Shown here in pieces: positions 17,731-25,415 of a stretch of 64,000 nt of DNA. The stretch's first letter is position 1. The number at the start of each line of letters is the position of its first letter. Made by a program: the position numbers and the translations under genes. The DNA is from Thiofilum sp. (GTDB lineage: Bacteria; Pseudomonadota; Gammaproteobacteria; Thiotrichales; Thiotrichaceae), in contig NZ_JADJTF010000001.1 of the NCBI RefSeq assembly GCF_016711335.1, forward strand, positions 1,674,001 to 1,738,000, in the 5' to 3' direction. Under the pieces are notes generated by a model, which made no database searches, was not told where the DNA came from, and was given only the letters and a program-made list of their open reading frames with translations.

Positions 17731-18855
17731 TTAGCTAACAATCGACTTGAAACGATAGGTTTCATTAATGTGCTTCACCAAATAGCTCAAAACACGCTTA
17801 TCATCAGTGTTCAATTCAACTATCTCATCCCCTGAATGCTTAGAGTGGCTTGATATATTGATAATACGTGCTTCATAAGGGTTACGACTACCTGCGATCT
17901 GAGGCAGTAACTCTGCCCAACTTTGATAACCCAGAAATGTTGATGTTTTTTCCAAAATATTTCTAAGGAAATTAAAGTGGTATTTGTGCAAAAAACCCGT
18001 CTCAATAGCTTTTTCAAGCTCAGCCTTAAGATAAAGATGATACGAAAATGGTGAATCACTGGACTGAGATACTAAATCATATTCTCCATTTTCATATTTT
18101 TTAAGAACATACTTCTTAAAGGTGTCTTTCTTAAACTCATTGTGCAGTATGTTGTAAAAAAGTGGGTTATGAGTTGTGATAATAAACTTAATACTTGATG
18201 TACTGGATTTAACCAGTTGCGCTAAATTCACTGCCAGCTCAATTAAATGATTCTCATCTAAAGAACTTACGGGATCATCAATAAATACATATTCTAACTG
18301 ATCAAAATCCGACGTTTCACGTTCGCTAGGTTCTGCCACATTCAAGACATCAATTACTTGCTTGAGCAAAGAATAAAACACACTCCAGATAAAGTTGCTT
18401 TCCTCGCCTTTTGATATTTTTATATTTTCTGATACCTCATCATTTCCTCGCATATAAGAAAATGTAACTTCAGAAAAATCAGAACTAAATTTAGGAGTTA
18501 GCTTTTCATTGGTATACTGTTGAAAGCTGGTAGTAATATTCTGATCTTGACCTTGATTTTGCAGAACCCATTGAGTAAAAGAGTTTGGTTGAATTTTTAA
18601 TTTAGGCTCAACATCAAACTCCAAGTCATTATCCCAATAGAACAAATCTTCCGTAAATGCATTGTAATAAAGTATTTTTTTGTGTACTAATTTTGTTTCC
18701 TCTGCATCTTTTTCAGTTTCGGTTTTTGGTACAATTAAATCTTTAAACTCTCGCGACAAACGAGTCTTACCAGTACCATTAAAGGCATAAATCAAATGAA
18801 CTTTTTTATTGGATTTTTTGAGTTGTTGTGCAATATCTGTTAATGATGATGCCAT
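17731..18855 (-). CDS. prrC: PrrC anticodon nuclease
   Basis: A 374-residue protein. The N-terminal ABC-type ATPase has Walker A FNGTGKT (25-31), a degenerate signature near 147-152 (ISKGEE), Walker B YVFIDDPVSSLDE (189-201) and the H-loop ITTHN (H229). In the C-terminal nuclease domain, R298-x3-E302 with histidines H337 and H340 matches the Arg-x3-Glu...His set of PrrC (R320, E324, H356 in E. coli). PrrC cuts tRNA-Lys in the anticodon loop when a phage inhibits the associated type IC restriction enzyme, which normally holds it silent. Placement between hsdS and hsdR is the classic arrangement. It starts 1 bp after the hsdS stop, indicating coupling. E. coli PrrC is 396 residues. Confidence 0.92.
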   Translation of the reverse strand: MASSLTDIAQQLKKSNKKVHLIYAFNGTGKTRLSREFKDLIVPKTETEKDAEETKLVHKKILYYNAFTEDLFYWDNDLEFDVEPKLKIQPNSFTQWVLQNQGQDQNITTSFQQYTNEKLTPKFSSDFSEVTFSYMRGNDEVSENIKISKGEESNFIWSVFYSLLKQVIDVLNVAEPSERETSDFDQLEYVFIDDPVSSLDENHLIELAVNLAQLVKSSTSSIKFIITTHNPLFYNILHNEFKKDTFKKYVLKKYENGEYDLVSQSSDSPFSYHLYLKAELEKAIETGFLHKYHFNFLRNILEKTSTFLGYQSWAELLPQIAGSRNPYEARIINISSHSKHSGDEIVELNTDDKRVLSYLVKHINETYRFKSIVS

Positions 18856-18856
18856 A

Positions 18857-19954
18857 CTATGCCTCTAGCGCTGGTTTTGGAAAACTCAATAGCTTTTCAC
18901 GATAATATTCATATTGCTTTTGACGTAATTCGACTTCACGCGGTAAACCCTCAGTAATTGAATTGGTTAGCACATAAAATTTATCCAAAATAGCAACAAT
19001 TCGCTTTTGTTCGGAGAACGAAGGTACTGGTATCGGAAAGTTTAGAAACATTGGCCTGCGGAGTGAAGTGACAGATGAACTCACCGATGCTTTTTGTATG
19101 TACGTGTAAAAATATGATGCTATGTAATGATATACAAATCTCGAATCCATATTTTCGCTTGGGACAATACGGTATGCTCGCTGATGTAGTGCATATTTAC
19201 CTTGGGCGTAATGAAATACTTTTCCTACCCCAGCACCATCTCCAGCAGTGATAATCGCAGTTTCATCAAAGTCAAACATATTTAGCTTTAACGGCTCACG
19301 ACCGCGAGCATAAAAAATATAATCCCCATCCTCAATAGCATCTTGTGTGTCATGACTGCCTGTACCAATTATTGCCACCTCTCCCAAAGTTTTCCATTCC
19401 ACATCCCCCTCTTCAAAACTCAACAACTGATCACGATAGTAGTTGTATTGTTTTTTCCGCATAGTAAGAGCGACGGTAAGAGCGGCGGTAAGAGCGGCGG
19501 TAAGAGCGGTAAATGCGTCCAAAATACGAATGATTTCGGTTTGAATATGCAGCGGAGGAATGGGGATTGGAATTTTGTTTAAAATAGCTTGTGTTAAGCT
19601 TGGCCTACCTGAGCCAGCATCCAATGCCATGAGGTCTATTGTTGTAATAAAATAATAAAGAAATTTTGGAAAAACCTTCGATTCATCAATTTCTGTATAG
19701 TAAATTGTATCAACGTTCCAAAATGGCGATTCAACATAAAAAATATTTGTAATCGAGCCTTTTCGAGGAATCAAAACTGTTGGCTTGTTATATGAGTATG
19801 TATCGACATATCCCATGACTCCTCCCGAACCATAAACCGGAATATCTCCTGAATTTAAACCTTTCCAATCTTTTCCATGCTTTATTTTGGCAACTTCCCC
19901 CAGCGGTTTCCATTTAACTTCAACACCTTTGAGTAGGTCTAAGATATTACTCAT
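18857..19954 (-). CDS. hsdS: type IC specificity subunit HsdS
   Basis: A 365-residue specificity subunit with two target-recognition domains (about residues 12-130 and 185-330), each ending in a conserved helix (PPLHIQTEIIRILDAFTALT and FSEQKRIVAILDKFYVLT). The first spacer helix carries four ALT[AVM] units (residues 150-165), equivalent to the TAEL repeats of EcoR124. Their copy number sets the gap between the two half-sites recognised, so it can change specificity. The target cannot be read from sequence alone. The RBS AAGGAG is enclosed by a potential hairpin. It is followed by prrC with 1 bp between the genes. Confidence 0.93.
   Translation of the reverse strand: MSNILDLLKGVEVKWKPLGEVAKIKHGKDWKGLNSGDIPVYGSGGVMGYVDTYSYNKPTVLIPRKGSITNIFYVESPFWNVDTIYYTEIDESKVFPKFLYYFITTIDLMALDAGSGRPSLTQAILNKIPIPIPPLHIQTEIIRILDAFTALTAALTAALTVALTMRKKQYNYYRDQLLSFEEGDVEWKTLGEVAIIGTGSHDTQDAIEDGDYIFYARGREPLKLNMFDFDETAIITAGDGAGVGKVFHYAQGKYALHQRAYRIVPSENMDSRFVYHYIASYFYTYIQKASVSSSVTSLRRPMFLNFPIPVPSFSEQKRIVAILDKFYVLTNSITEGLPREVELRQKQYEYYREKLLSFPKPALEA
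19460..19507 (-). repeat. 12-bp tandem repeat in hsdS spacer
   Basis: Four consecutive 12-bp units on the coding strand: two identical GCTCTTACCGCC, one GCTCTTACCGTC and one GCTCTTACTATG. They encode ALTA, ALTA, ALTV, ALTM. Gain or loss of one unit keeps the frame and changes the distance between recognition domains, as for EcoR124 versus EcoR124/3. The two perfect copies make slippage or recombination plausible. Confidence 0.9.
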
Positions 19955-20003
19955 GGTTATAGCTCCTTGGTTTTGAAGATGCTATAACCTGCGTTATAAT
20001 AGC
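19955..20003 (-). promoter_or_regulatory. alternative hairpins before hsdS
   Basis: In the hsdS leader (minus strand) three related segments occur in order: GCTATTATAAC (20003-19993), GGTTATAGC (19989... read on the minus strand, plus positions 19981-19989) and GCTATAACC (plus positions 19955-19963), directly before the ATG. The middle segment is an exact 9-bp complement of the last one, enclosing the Shine-Dalgarno AAGGA in a 17-nt loop, and it can also pair with the first. This could be a translational switch, or a protein operator with repeated half-sites. Confidence 0.5.
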
Positions 20004-20027
20004 TAACCTCGATTCCCTTCATAAAAC

Positions 20028-21074
20028 TCATTTTTTGTCACCTTCCAATAACCTACGTTCTGCCAGCCGTTCGCGTACTTCAATCAATGCGCTATGCAAC
20101 TTTTCTTCCAGTAATTTCCTAGATGGCAAGCATGTCCAATACTCAGCAACCATAATATTATCCTTGGGCATATTCAGCAGCTCCACCTGCTCAGAACCCG
20201 CTTCTGCACAAAGAATCAAACCAATGGGTGCTTCCTCTCCTGCTTGCCGCTCGTGTTTATTCAGCCAGTTCAGATACAGCTCCATCTGCCCTTTATAAGC
20301 TGCTTTAAAATGGTTTATTTTCAGTTCAACCGCGACCAAACGTCTCAGCTTACGGTGAAAAAAAAGCAGGTCAAGATAAAAATCTTCTCCGTCAATGATC
20401 ATACGTTTTTGGCGTTCTACAAACGCAAAACCTTTCCCCAACTCCAGAATAAAAAGCTCAAGTTCTTTGAGGATGGCATTCTCCAGTTCATTTTCTAAAT
20501 ATCCCTCCTTCAACCCCAAAAAATCTAAGAAGTAAGGATCCTTGAAATTTCCGTATAAATGCCCTGCATCGGCTAGTGCCAGCTTAGTATCAGCGATCTC
20601 AGCGCGTTCAAAGACTTTACGCTCAATCTGAAGCCTCAATACCCGTTTACTCCAACCTGCATCAATAGCGGTACGTGCATAAAACAATCTAGCTTCGAGT
20701 GATTTCAAAGGAATCAATGCCAGAAAATGCGACCAACTCAATTGTCGTGCCAGCGGAACGACAATCTCAATATCTGGAAAAGTCTCTGCAAACTGCATCA
20801 TGCGCCGCAGATTGTTCGCCTCAAAACTTTTGCCATAAAGTGCGACAAGCTCTTGAGCCAGAGACACCACAACCTGCTTGCCGTATTCCGCTCTCTCACC
20901 ATGCAGCACTTCTGCATTTATTCGACGGCCAACCTGCCAATAGGTGAGGGTAAGCGCACTATTCACCGCTACAGCGACTTGGCCACGACCTTGTTCAACA
21001 AGAGCCTTTACATCGCGCAGCAGATCACTCGTTTGCAGGTTGGGTGGTTGATTTTTTGATTCATCTAACATCAT
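20028..21074 (-). CDS. DUF1016/YhcG-family PD-(D/E)xK nuclease-like protein
   Basis: A 348-residue protein: an N-terminal DUF1016_N domain (about 15-160, with YWQVGRRINAEVL and RQLSWSHFLALIPLK) and a C-terminal PD-(D/E)xK fold (about 170-330). The putative catalytic acids are in GEDFYLDLLFFHRKL and the ExK in AVELKINHFKAAYKGQ. YhcG-type genes are often found in restriction-modification or defence loci, where their role is unclear. It overlaps the end of hsdM by 4 bp (ATGA type), so it is cotranslated with the methylase, and it separates hsdM from hsdS, which is not standard for type IC loci. Confidence 0.88.
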   Translation of the reverse strand: MMLDESKNQPPNLQTSDLLRDVKALVEQGRGQVAVAVNSALTLTYWQVGRRINAEVLHGERAEYGKQVVVSLAQELVALYGKSFEANNLRRMMQFAETFPDIEIVVPLARQLSWSHFLALIPLKSLEARLFYARTAIDAGWSKRVLRLQIERKVFERAEIADTKLALADAGHLYGNFKDPYFLDFLGLKEGYLENELENAILKELELFILELGKGFAFVERQKRMIIDGEDFYLDLLFFHRKLRRLVAVELKINHFKAAYKGQMELYLNWLNKHERQAGEEAPIGLILCAEAGSEQVELLNMPKDNIMVAEYWTCLPSRKLLEEKLHSALIEVRERLAERRLLEGDKK

Positions 21075-22618
21075 ACCGTCCCCTCAATCTCTGCAACAAT
21101 GGCATCAATATCAGCACGTAAACGGTCAATCTTCGCCACCGTGCTTTTCAATTCGGCATTGAGCTTGGCAATATCAATCACTTCGCGGGTATCTTTAGCT
21201 TCCACATAAGAACTGACCGACAGGTTGTATTCATTTTTAGCAATATCAACGTATTCCACCGATTTAGCAAAATGGGCAACCTCATCCTTGCTATCGAATG
21301 CCCTCATGATTGGCTCGATATGTTCATCGGTGAGCATATTGTTATTGGTTTCTTTTTTGAACAAACTGCTGGCATCAATAAACTGGGTTTTGGTATCGGT
21401 TTTGTGTTTGGAAAGCACTAAGATATTGACGGCAATAGAGGTACCAAAAAACAAATTGGGGGCTAAAGCAATCACGGTTTCAACGTAGTTATTATCCACC
21501 AAATATTGGCGAATTTTCTGCTCCGCACCTCCTCGGTAAAAAATACCGGGGAAGCAAACAATCGCTGCCCGTCCTTTGCCAGATAAATAACTTAAGCAAT
21601 GTAATACAAATGCAAAGTCAGCCTTAGACTTGGGGGCTAATACACCAGCGGGGGCAAAGCGTTCATCGTTAATAAGGGTGGGGTCGTCGCTGCCAATCCA
21701 GTTCACCGAATACGGCGGGTTAGACACAATCGCATCAAAGGGTTTGTCATCGCCAAAATGAGGGTCTAATAGCGTGTTACCCAACGCCACATGGAACTTA
21801 TCGTAATTGATGTTGTGCAAAAACATATTCATACGCGCAAGGTTATAGGTGGTGTGGTTGATTTCCTGCCCGTAGAAACCTTCTTCGATGATATGAGCAT
21901 CAAAGTGTTTTTTAGCTTGCAACAACAATGAGCCTGAGCCAGCAGCGGGGTCGTAAATTTTATTGACGGTCTTTTGCCCGTGCATTGCCAGTTGCGCAAT
22001 CAGCTTGGATACGTGTTGCGGGGTAAAAAACTCACCGCCTGATTTACCCGCATTCGCGGCATAGTTAGAAATCAAAAACTCATAGGCATCACCAAACAAA
22101 TCAATCTGGTTATTTTGGAAATTGCCAAAACTAAGTCCTGCCACGCCTTTGAGTACAGCGGCTAAACGGGTGTTTTTATCTTTAACCGTATTGCCCAATC
22201 GGTTACTGGTGGTATCAAAATCGGCAAACAAGCCTTTAATATCATCTTCGGAGGGGTAGCCATTCGCCGAACTTTCAATAGCGGCAAAAATAGCAGCCAA
22301 ATCGGTGTTCAAATTAGGATTATTATTGGCGTTAGTAGCAACGTTTACGAACAACTGGCTGGGGTAGATGAAATACCCCTTGGTTTTAACCGCATCGTCT
22401 TTAATTTCTGGGGTAATAACATCATCAGGGAGTGCGGCATAATTTACACTTTCGTCATCCCCCTCAAGGTAACTGGCAAAGTTTTCACTAATGAACCGAT
22501 AGAACAACGTGCCTAACACATATTGTTTGAAGTCCCAGCCATCGACGGAGCCACGCACCTCGTTGGCAATTTGCCAGATTTGGCGTTGCAGTTCGGCGCG
22601 TTGTTGGGTACTGGTCAT
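21071..22618 (-). CDS. hsdM: type IC DNA methyltransferase subunit HsdM
   Basis: A 515-residue N6-adenine methyltransferase (EcoR124I HsdM is about 520). The SAM-binding motif DPAAGSGS is at residues 223-230 and the catalytic NPPY at 300-303. The N-terminal HsdM helical domain has QIWQIANEVRGSVDGWDFKQ. With HsdS it forms the modification complex that protects host DNA and is the base for restriction. It is the first gene of the M-DUF1016-S-PrrC-R operon. The 152-bp gap to ccmA holds the divergent promoters; no clear promoter boxes were assigned there. Confidence 0.95.
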   Translation of the reverse strand: MTSTQQRAELQRQIWQIANEVRGSVDGWDFKQYVLGTLFYRFISENFASYLEGDDESVNYAALPDDVITPEIKDDAVKTKGYFIYPSQLFVNVATNANNNPNLNTDLAAIFAAIESSANGYPSEDDIKGLFADFDTTSNRLGNTVKDKNTRLAAVLKGVAGLSFGNFQNNQIDLFGDAYEFLISNYAANAGKSGGEFFTPQHVSKLIAQLAMHGQKTVNKIYDPAAGSGSLLLQAKKHFDAHIIEEGFYGQEINHTTYNLARMNMFLHNINYDKFHVALGNTLLDPHFGDDKPFDAIVSNPPYSVNWIGSDDPTLINDERFAPAGVLAPKSKADFAFVLHCLSYLSGKGRAAIVCFPGIFYRGGAEQKIRQYLVDNNYVETVIALAPNLFFGTSIAVNILVLSKHKTDTKTQFIDASSLFKKETNNNMLTDEHIEPIMRAFDSKDEVAHFAKSVEYVDIAKNEYNLSVSSYVEAKDTREVIDIAKLNAELKSTVAKIDRLRADIDAIVAEIEGTV

Positions 22619-22770
22619 GGGTAAATTCCTGTTTTATGAGTATTGGAGTAAGTTCAGCAAGGAACAAAATAGGATTATAACGAGTATTAACCCTCTATTG
22701 GAGAGGTAGACAACACTGCTAGGTCTTTTTATAGTGGCTTTATCTCTGCTAGGAACCCATTTAGTCACGT

Positions 22771-23388
22771 ATGTCTTTAACTGTCCAATCAATTAGTTAC
22801 GACTATAATGAACACTCATTACTAACAAACATCAGCTTTGAATTAGGGGCAGGGCAGTGGCTGTTTGTCAAAGGCGCTAATGGCAGCGGTAAAACTACGC
22901 TATTAAAACTACTGACTGGGTTTAAATCGCCTCATCAGGGGCAAATTCTTTGGCAAGGCACACCTATTCAACAACAGCTTTCTCATTATCAACAAAAAAT
23001 TGCATGGTTAGGTCATACCAATGGCTTAAAAGCGGAACTGACGGCGCTAGAAAACTTACGTTTTAATCCGGCTATGCAATCCACCGCGTCTATTCAAAAC
23101 ACCTTAAAACGTGTAGGGCTTAAAGCTCAACAGCATCACAGGGTCAGTACCTTCTCGGCTGGTATGAAGCGCCGTTTAGCGTTGGCACGGTTATGTCTTA
23201 GCGCAGCCCCTCTTTGGATTTTAGATGAGCCTCAGACCGCTTTAGATCAGGCGGGTACTCAGTTATTGGTCGAGTTATTAACTGAGCACTTACAGCAACA
23301 AGGCTCGGTGATTCTAAGCTCGCATTTACCCTTAAAGCTCGTGGGTTTCGAGCCACACTATTTGGAGTTGAGCGAGTGCGAAGGTTGA
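22771..23388 (+). CDS. ccmA: cytochrome c maturation ABC ATPase CcmA
   Basis: A 205-residue ABC ATPase: Walker A GANGSGKTTLLK at about residues 35-46, signature TFSAGMKRRLALARL at about 127-141, Walker B LWILDEPQTALD at about 148-159. It powers release of haem-loaded CcmE from the CcmABCD complex at the inner membrane. It is the first gene of ccmABCDEFGHI, and the start of ccmB lies within its last 13 bp. Confidence 0.95.
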   Translation: MSLTVQSISYDYNEHSLLTNISFELGAGQWLFVKGANGSGKTTLLKLLTGFKSPHQGQILWQGTPIQQQLSHYQQKIAWLGHTNGLKAELTALENLRFNPAMQSTASIQNTLKRVGLKAQQHHRVSTFSAGMKRRLALARLCLSAAPLWILDEPQTALDQAGTQLLVELLTEHLQQQGSVILSSHLPLKLVGFEPHYLELSECEG

Positions 23389-24047
23389 AGTTACTGATTC
23401 AACGTGAGGTATTGCTAGCATGGCGGCGGCGCTCCGAGAGTTCAGCACCTTTATTATTTTTAGTGTTGGTAGTCGTGTTATTTGCTTTTGGTATTGGTGT
23501 AGAGGGTAAGATTCTGCAACGTATTGCCAGTGGTGTGATTTGGGTGGCGACTTTATTGGCGATTTTATTAGCCAGTGAATCCTTGTTTAAGCCCGATTAT
23601 GAAGATGGGTCTTTAGAGCAACTGGTTTTAAGCCCCTATCCTTTGAGTATTACCGTCTTAGTACGAGTATTAGTGCAATGCAGTTTTATTCTAGTACCTT
23701 TATTGGTGTTAGCTCCTTTGATAGCGGTGATGCTGGAAATGACAGGGGCGATGACTTTAGCATTGGTGCAGGGTTTAGTATTGGGTGTGCCTACTTTAAG
23801 CCTGATTGCCGCTATTGGGAGCGCTTTAACGGTGAGCCTCAAGCAAAGCGGTATGTTGCTCGCCTTGGTGGTGTTGCCGCTGTATATCCCCGTGTTAATT
23901 TTTGCCAGTAGTACTGTGGAATTAACACGCCAAGCACTACCTATTACCGGACAACTGTATAGTTTGGCTGGCTTATTAGTATTGAGTGTGAGCCTAGCGC
24001 CTTGGGCGATTGCTAGTGCTTTACGGGTGGGAGTCGCGCAAACATGA
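23376..24047 (+). CDS. ccmB: haem exporter membrane protein CcmB
   Basis: A 223-residue protein with six predicted membrane helices and the conserved DYEDGSLEQLVLSPYPLS segment typical of CcmB. It is the membrane partner of CcmA. The start is a GTG overlapping the ccmA end, with GGAGTTGAGC upstream inside ccmA. It overlaps ccmC by 4 bp. Confidence 0.94.
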   Translation: MRRLKLLIQREVLLAWRRRSESSAPLLFLVLVVVLFAFGIGVEGKILQRIASGVIWVATLLAILLASESLFKPDYEDGSLEQLVLSPYPLSITVLVRVLVQCSFILVPLLVLAPLIAVMLEMTGAMTLALVQGLVLGVPTLSLIAAIGSALTVSLKQSGMLLALVVLPLYIPVLIFASSTVELTRQALPITGQLYSLAGLLVLSVSLAPWAIASALRVGVAQT

Positions 24048-24793
24048 CCCTATTCAAAGGTTGGCAACGGCTAGCGTCTCCAGCCGTCTTTTATCAACTT
24101 GCTACGCGTTTAATCCCTTGGCTAGGAACCATTACGGTTGTGCTATTGCTAGTAGGGCTGTATGGCGGTTTAGTCTTAGCGCCCCCTGACTATCAACAAG
24201 GTGAAGCTTTCCGCATTATCTATGTGCATGTTCCAGCGGCTTGGTTATCTTTAATGATTTATACCCTGATGGCAGTCTGGGGCGCGATTATCCTGATTTG
24301 GCGGATTAAATTAGTGGAGCAGCTTTTGGTCGAAAGTACGGTGATTGGTGCGAGTTTTACTTTAATTGCTTTAGTGACAGGTTCCATTTGGGGTAAACCG
24401 ATGTGGGGCTCTTGGTGGGTTTGGGATGCGCGTTTGACCTCGGAGCTGATTTTATTATTTCTCTATTTAGGGGTGCTGAGTTTGTATCAGGCTATTCCTG
24501 ATAAGCGCATGGCGGCAAAAGCGGCGGCAATTTTGGCGTTAGTAGGAGTGGTGAATATTCCTATCATTCACTATTCGGTGGAGTGGTGGAATACCCTGCA
24601 TCAAGGTCCTACTATTACTAAATTCGATAAGCCCTCCATTCATATGTCTATGCTGATTCCTTTATTAATCATGGCGTTGGCTTTTAAGCTATTTTATGTC
24701 TGGGTATTACTATTACGGGTACGTAACGACCTCATCAGGCGTGAAAGGACGCGCCACTGGGTTAAGCAATTAGTACAGGAGCAAAAGCTATGA
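24044..24793 (+). CDS. ccmC: haem-handling protein CcmC
   Basis: A 249-residue six-helix protein with the tryptophan-rich WWD motif (WGSWWVWDARLTSELILLF) and flanking histidines in YVHVPAAW and HIPIIHYSVEWWNTLHQG-like positions that bind haem. CcmC loads haem covalently onto CcmE in the periplasm. It overlaps ccmB and ccmD by 4 bp each, consistent with tight coupling. Confidence 0.95.
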   Translation: MTLFKGWQRLASPAVFYQLATRLIPWLGTITVVLLLVGLYGGLVLAPPDYQQGEAFRIIYVHVPAAWLSLMIYTLMAVWGAIILIWRIKLVEQLLVESTVIGASFTLIALVTGSIWGKPMWGSWWVWDARLTSELILLFLYLGVLSLYQAIPDKRMAAKAAAILALVGVVNIPIIHYSVEWWNTLHQGPTITKFDKPSIHMSMLIPLLIMALAFKLFYVWVLLLRVRNDLIRRERTRHWVKQLVQEQKL

Positions 24794-24966
24794 GTGACCT
24801 CAGTGCGTGGACTACTTGGTTAGCCATGGGCGGTTATGCCGGTTATGTGTGGGGTGCGTTGGGCTTTACCTTAATAGTCTTGGCAATGAACGTGCTATTA
24901 CCTTGGCTACAGTTGCGTGCTTTACGCAAGCAGATACGTCAGTCTTATGAGTCGCAGGAGGAGTGA
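24790..24966 (+). CDS. ccmD: small membrane protein CcmD
   Basis: A 58-residue ORF starting ATGA across the ccmC stop. It has the CcmD pattern: MGGYAGYVWGALGFTLIVL as the single membrane helix, then a charged tail RALRKQIRQ. CcmD stabilises CcmC-CcmE interaction and is needed to release holo-CcmE. Position between ccmC and ccmE confirms the call. Confidence 0.92.
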   Translation: MSDLSAWTTWLAMGGYAGYVWGALGFTLIVLAMNVLLPWLQLRALRKQIRQSYESQEE

Positions 24967-24971
24967 TAACC

Positions 24972-25415
24972 ATGACTGCTATGCGCCAACAACGGTTAAT
25001 TTTAGTGCTACTGATTGTTTTGGGTGTGGGGATTGCTGCTGCTTTTATGCTGCGTGCTTTTCAAGAAAATATGATGTTTTTTTATGGCCCTAAGGAAATT
25101 AAAGCCGGACAAGCGCCCTTAGATCGAGAGTTTCGGGTAGGTGGATTAGTGGTTAATGGCAGTGTCGAGCGCGGTGAGTCCTTGCAGGTTAAATTCGCTT
25201 TGACCGATTGGACGGAAACCGTACAGGTACACTATGAAGGTATTTTGCCCGATTTATTTCGTGAGGGGCAGGGTATTATTGCACGCGGTAGGCTATTAGC
25301 GAATGGCACGGTTCAAGCTGTTGAGGTACTCGCCAAACATGATGAAAACTATATGCCTCCTGAAGTAGCCGCTTCCTTGCCTCATACGTCAAAACCCACA
25401 GGGCAAGGACAATGA
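24972..25415 (+). CDS. ccmE: haem chaperone CcmE
   Basis: A 147-residue protein with an N-terminal membrane anchor (about 8-27), an OB-fold periplasmic domain and the haem-binding H123 in LAKHDENYMPP. It carries haem from CcmC to the CcmF/H lyase. I chose the ATG at 24972 because GGAGGAG lies 8 bp before it; a GTG three codons earlier overlaps the ccmD stop. It overlaps ccmF by 4 bp. Confidence 0.95.
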   Translation: MTAMRQQRLILVLLIVLGVGIAAAFMLRAFQENMMFFYGPKEIKAGQAPLDREFRVGGLVVNGSVERGESLQVKFALTDWTETVQVHYEGILPDLFREGQGIIARGRLLANGTVQAVEVLAKHDENYMPPEVAASLPHTSKPTGQGQ

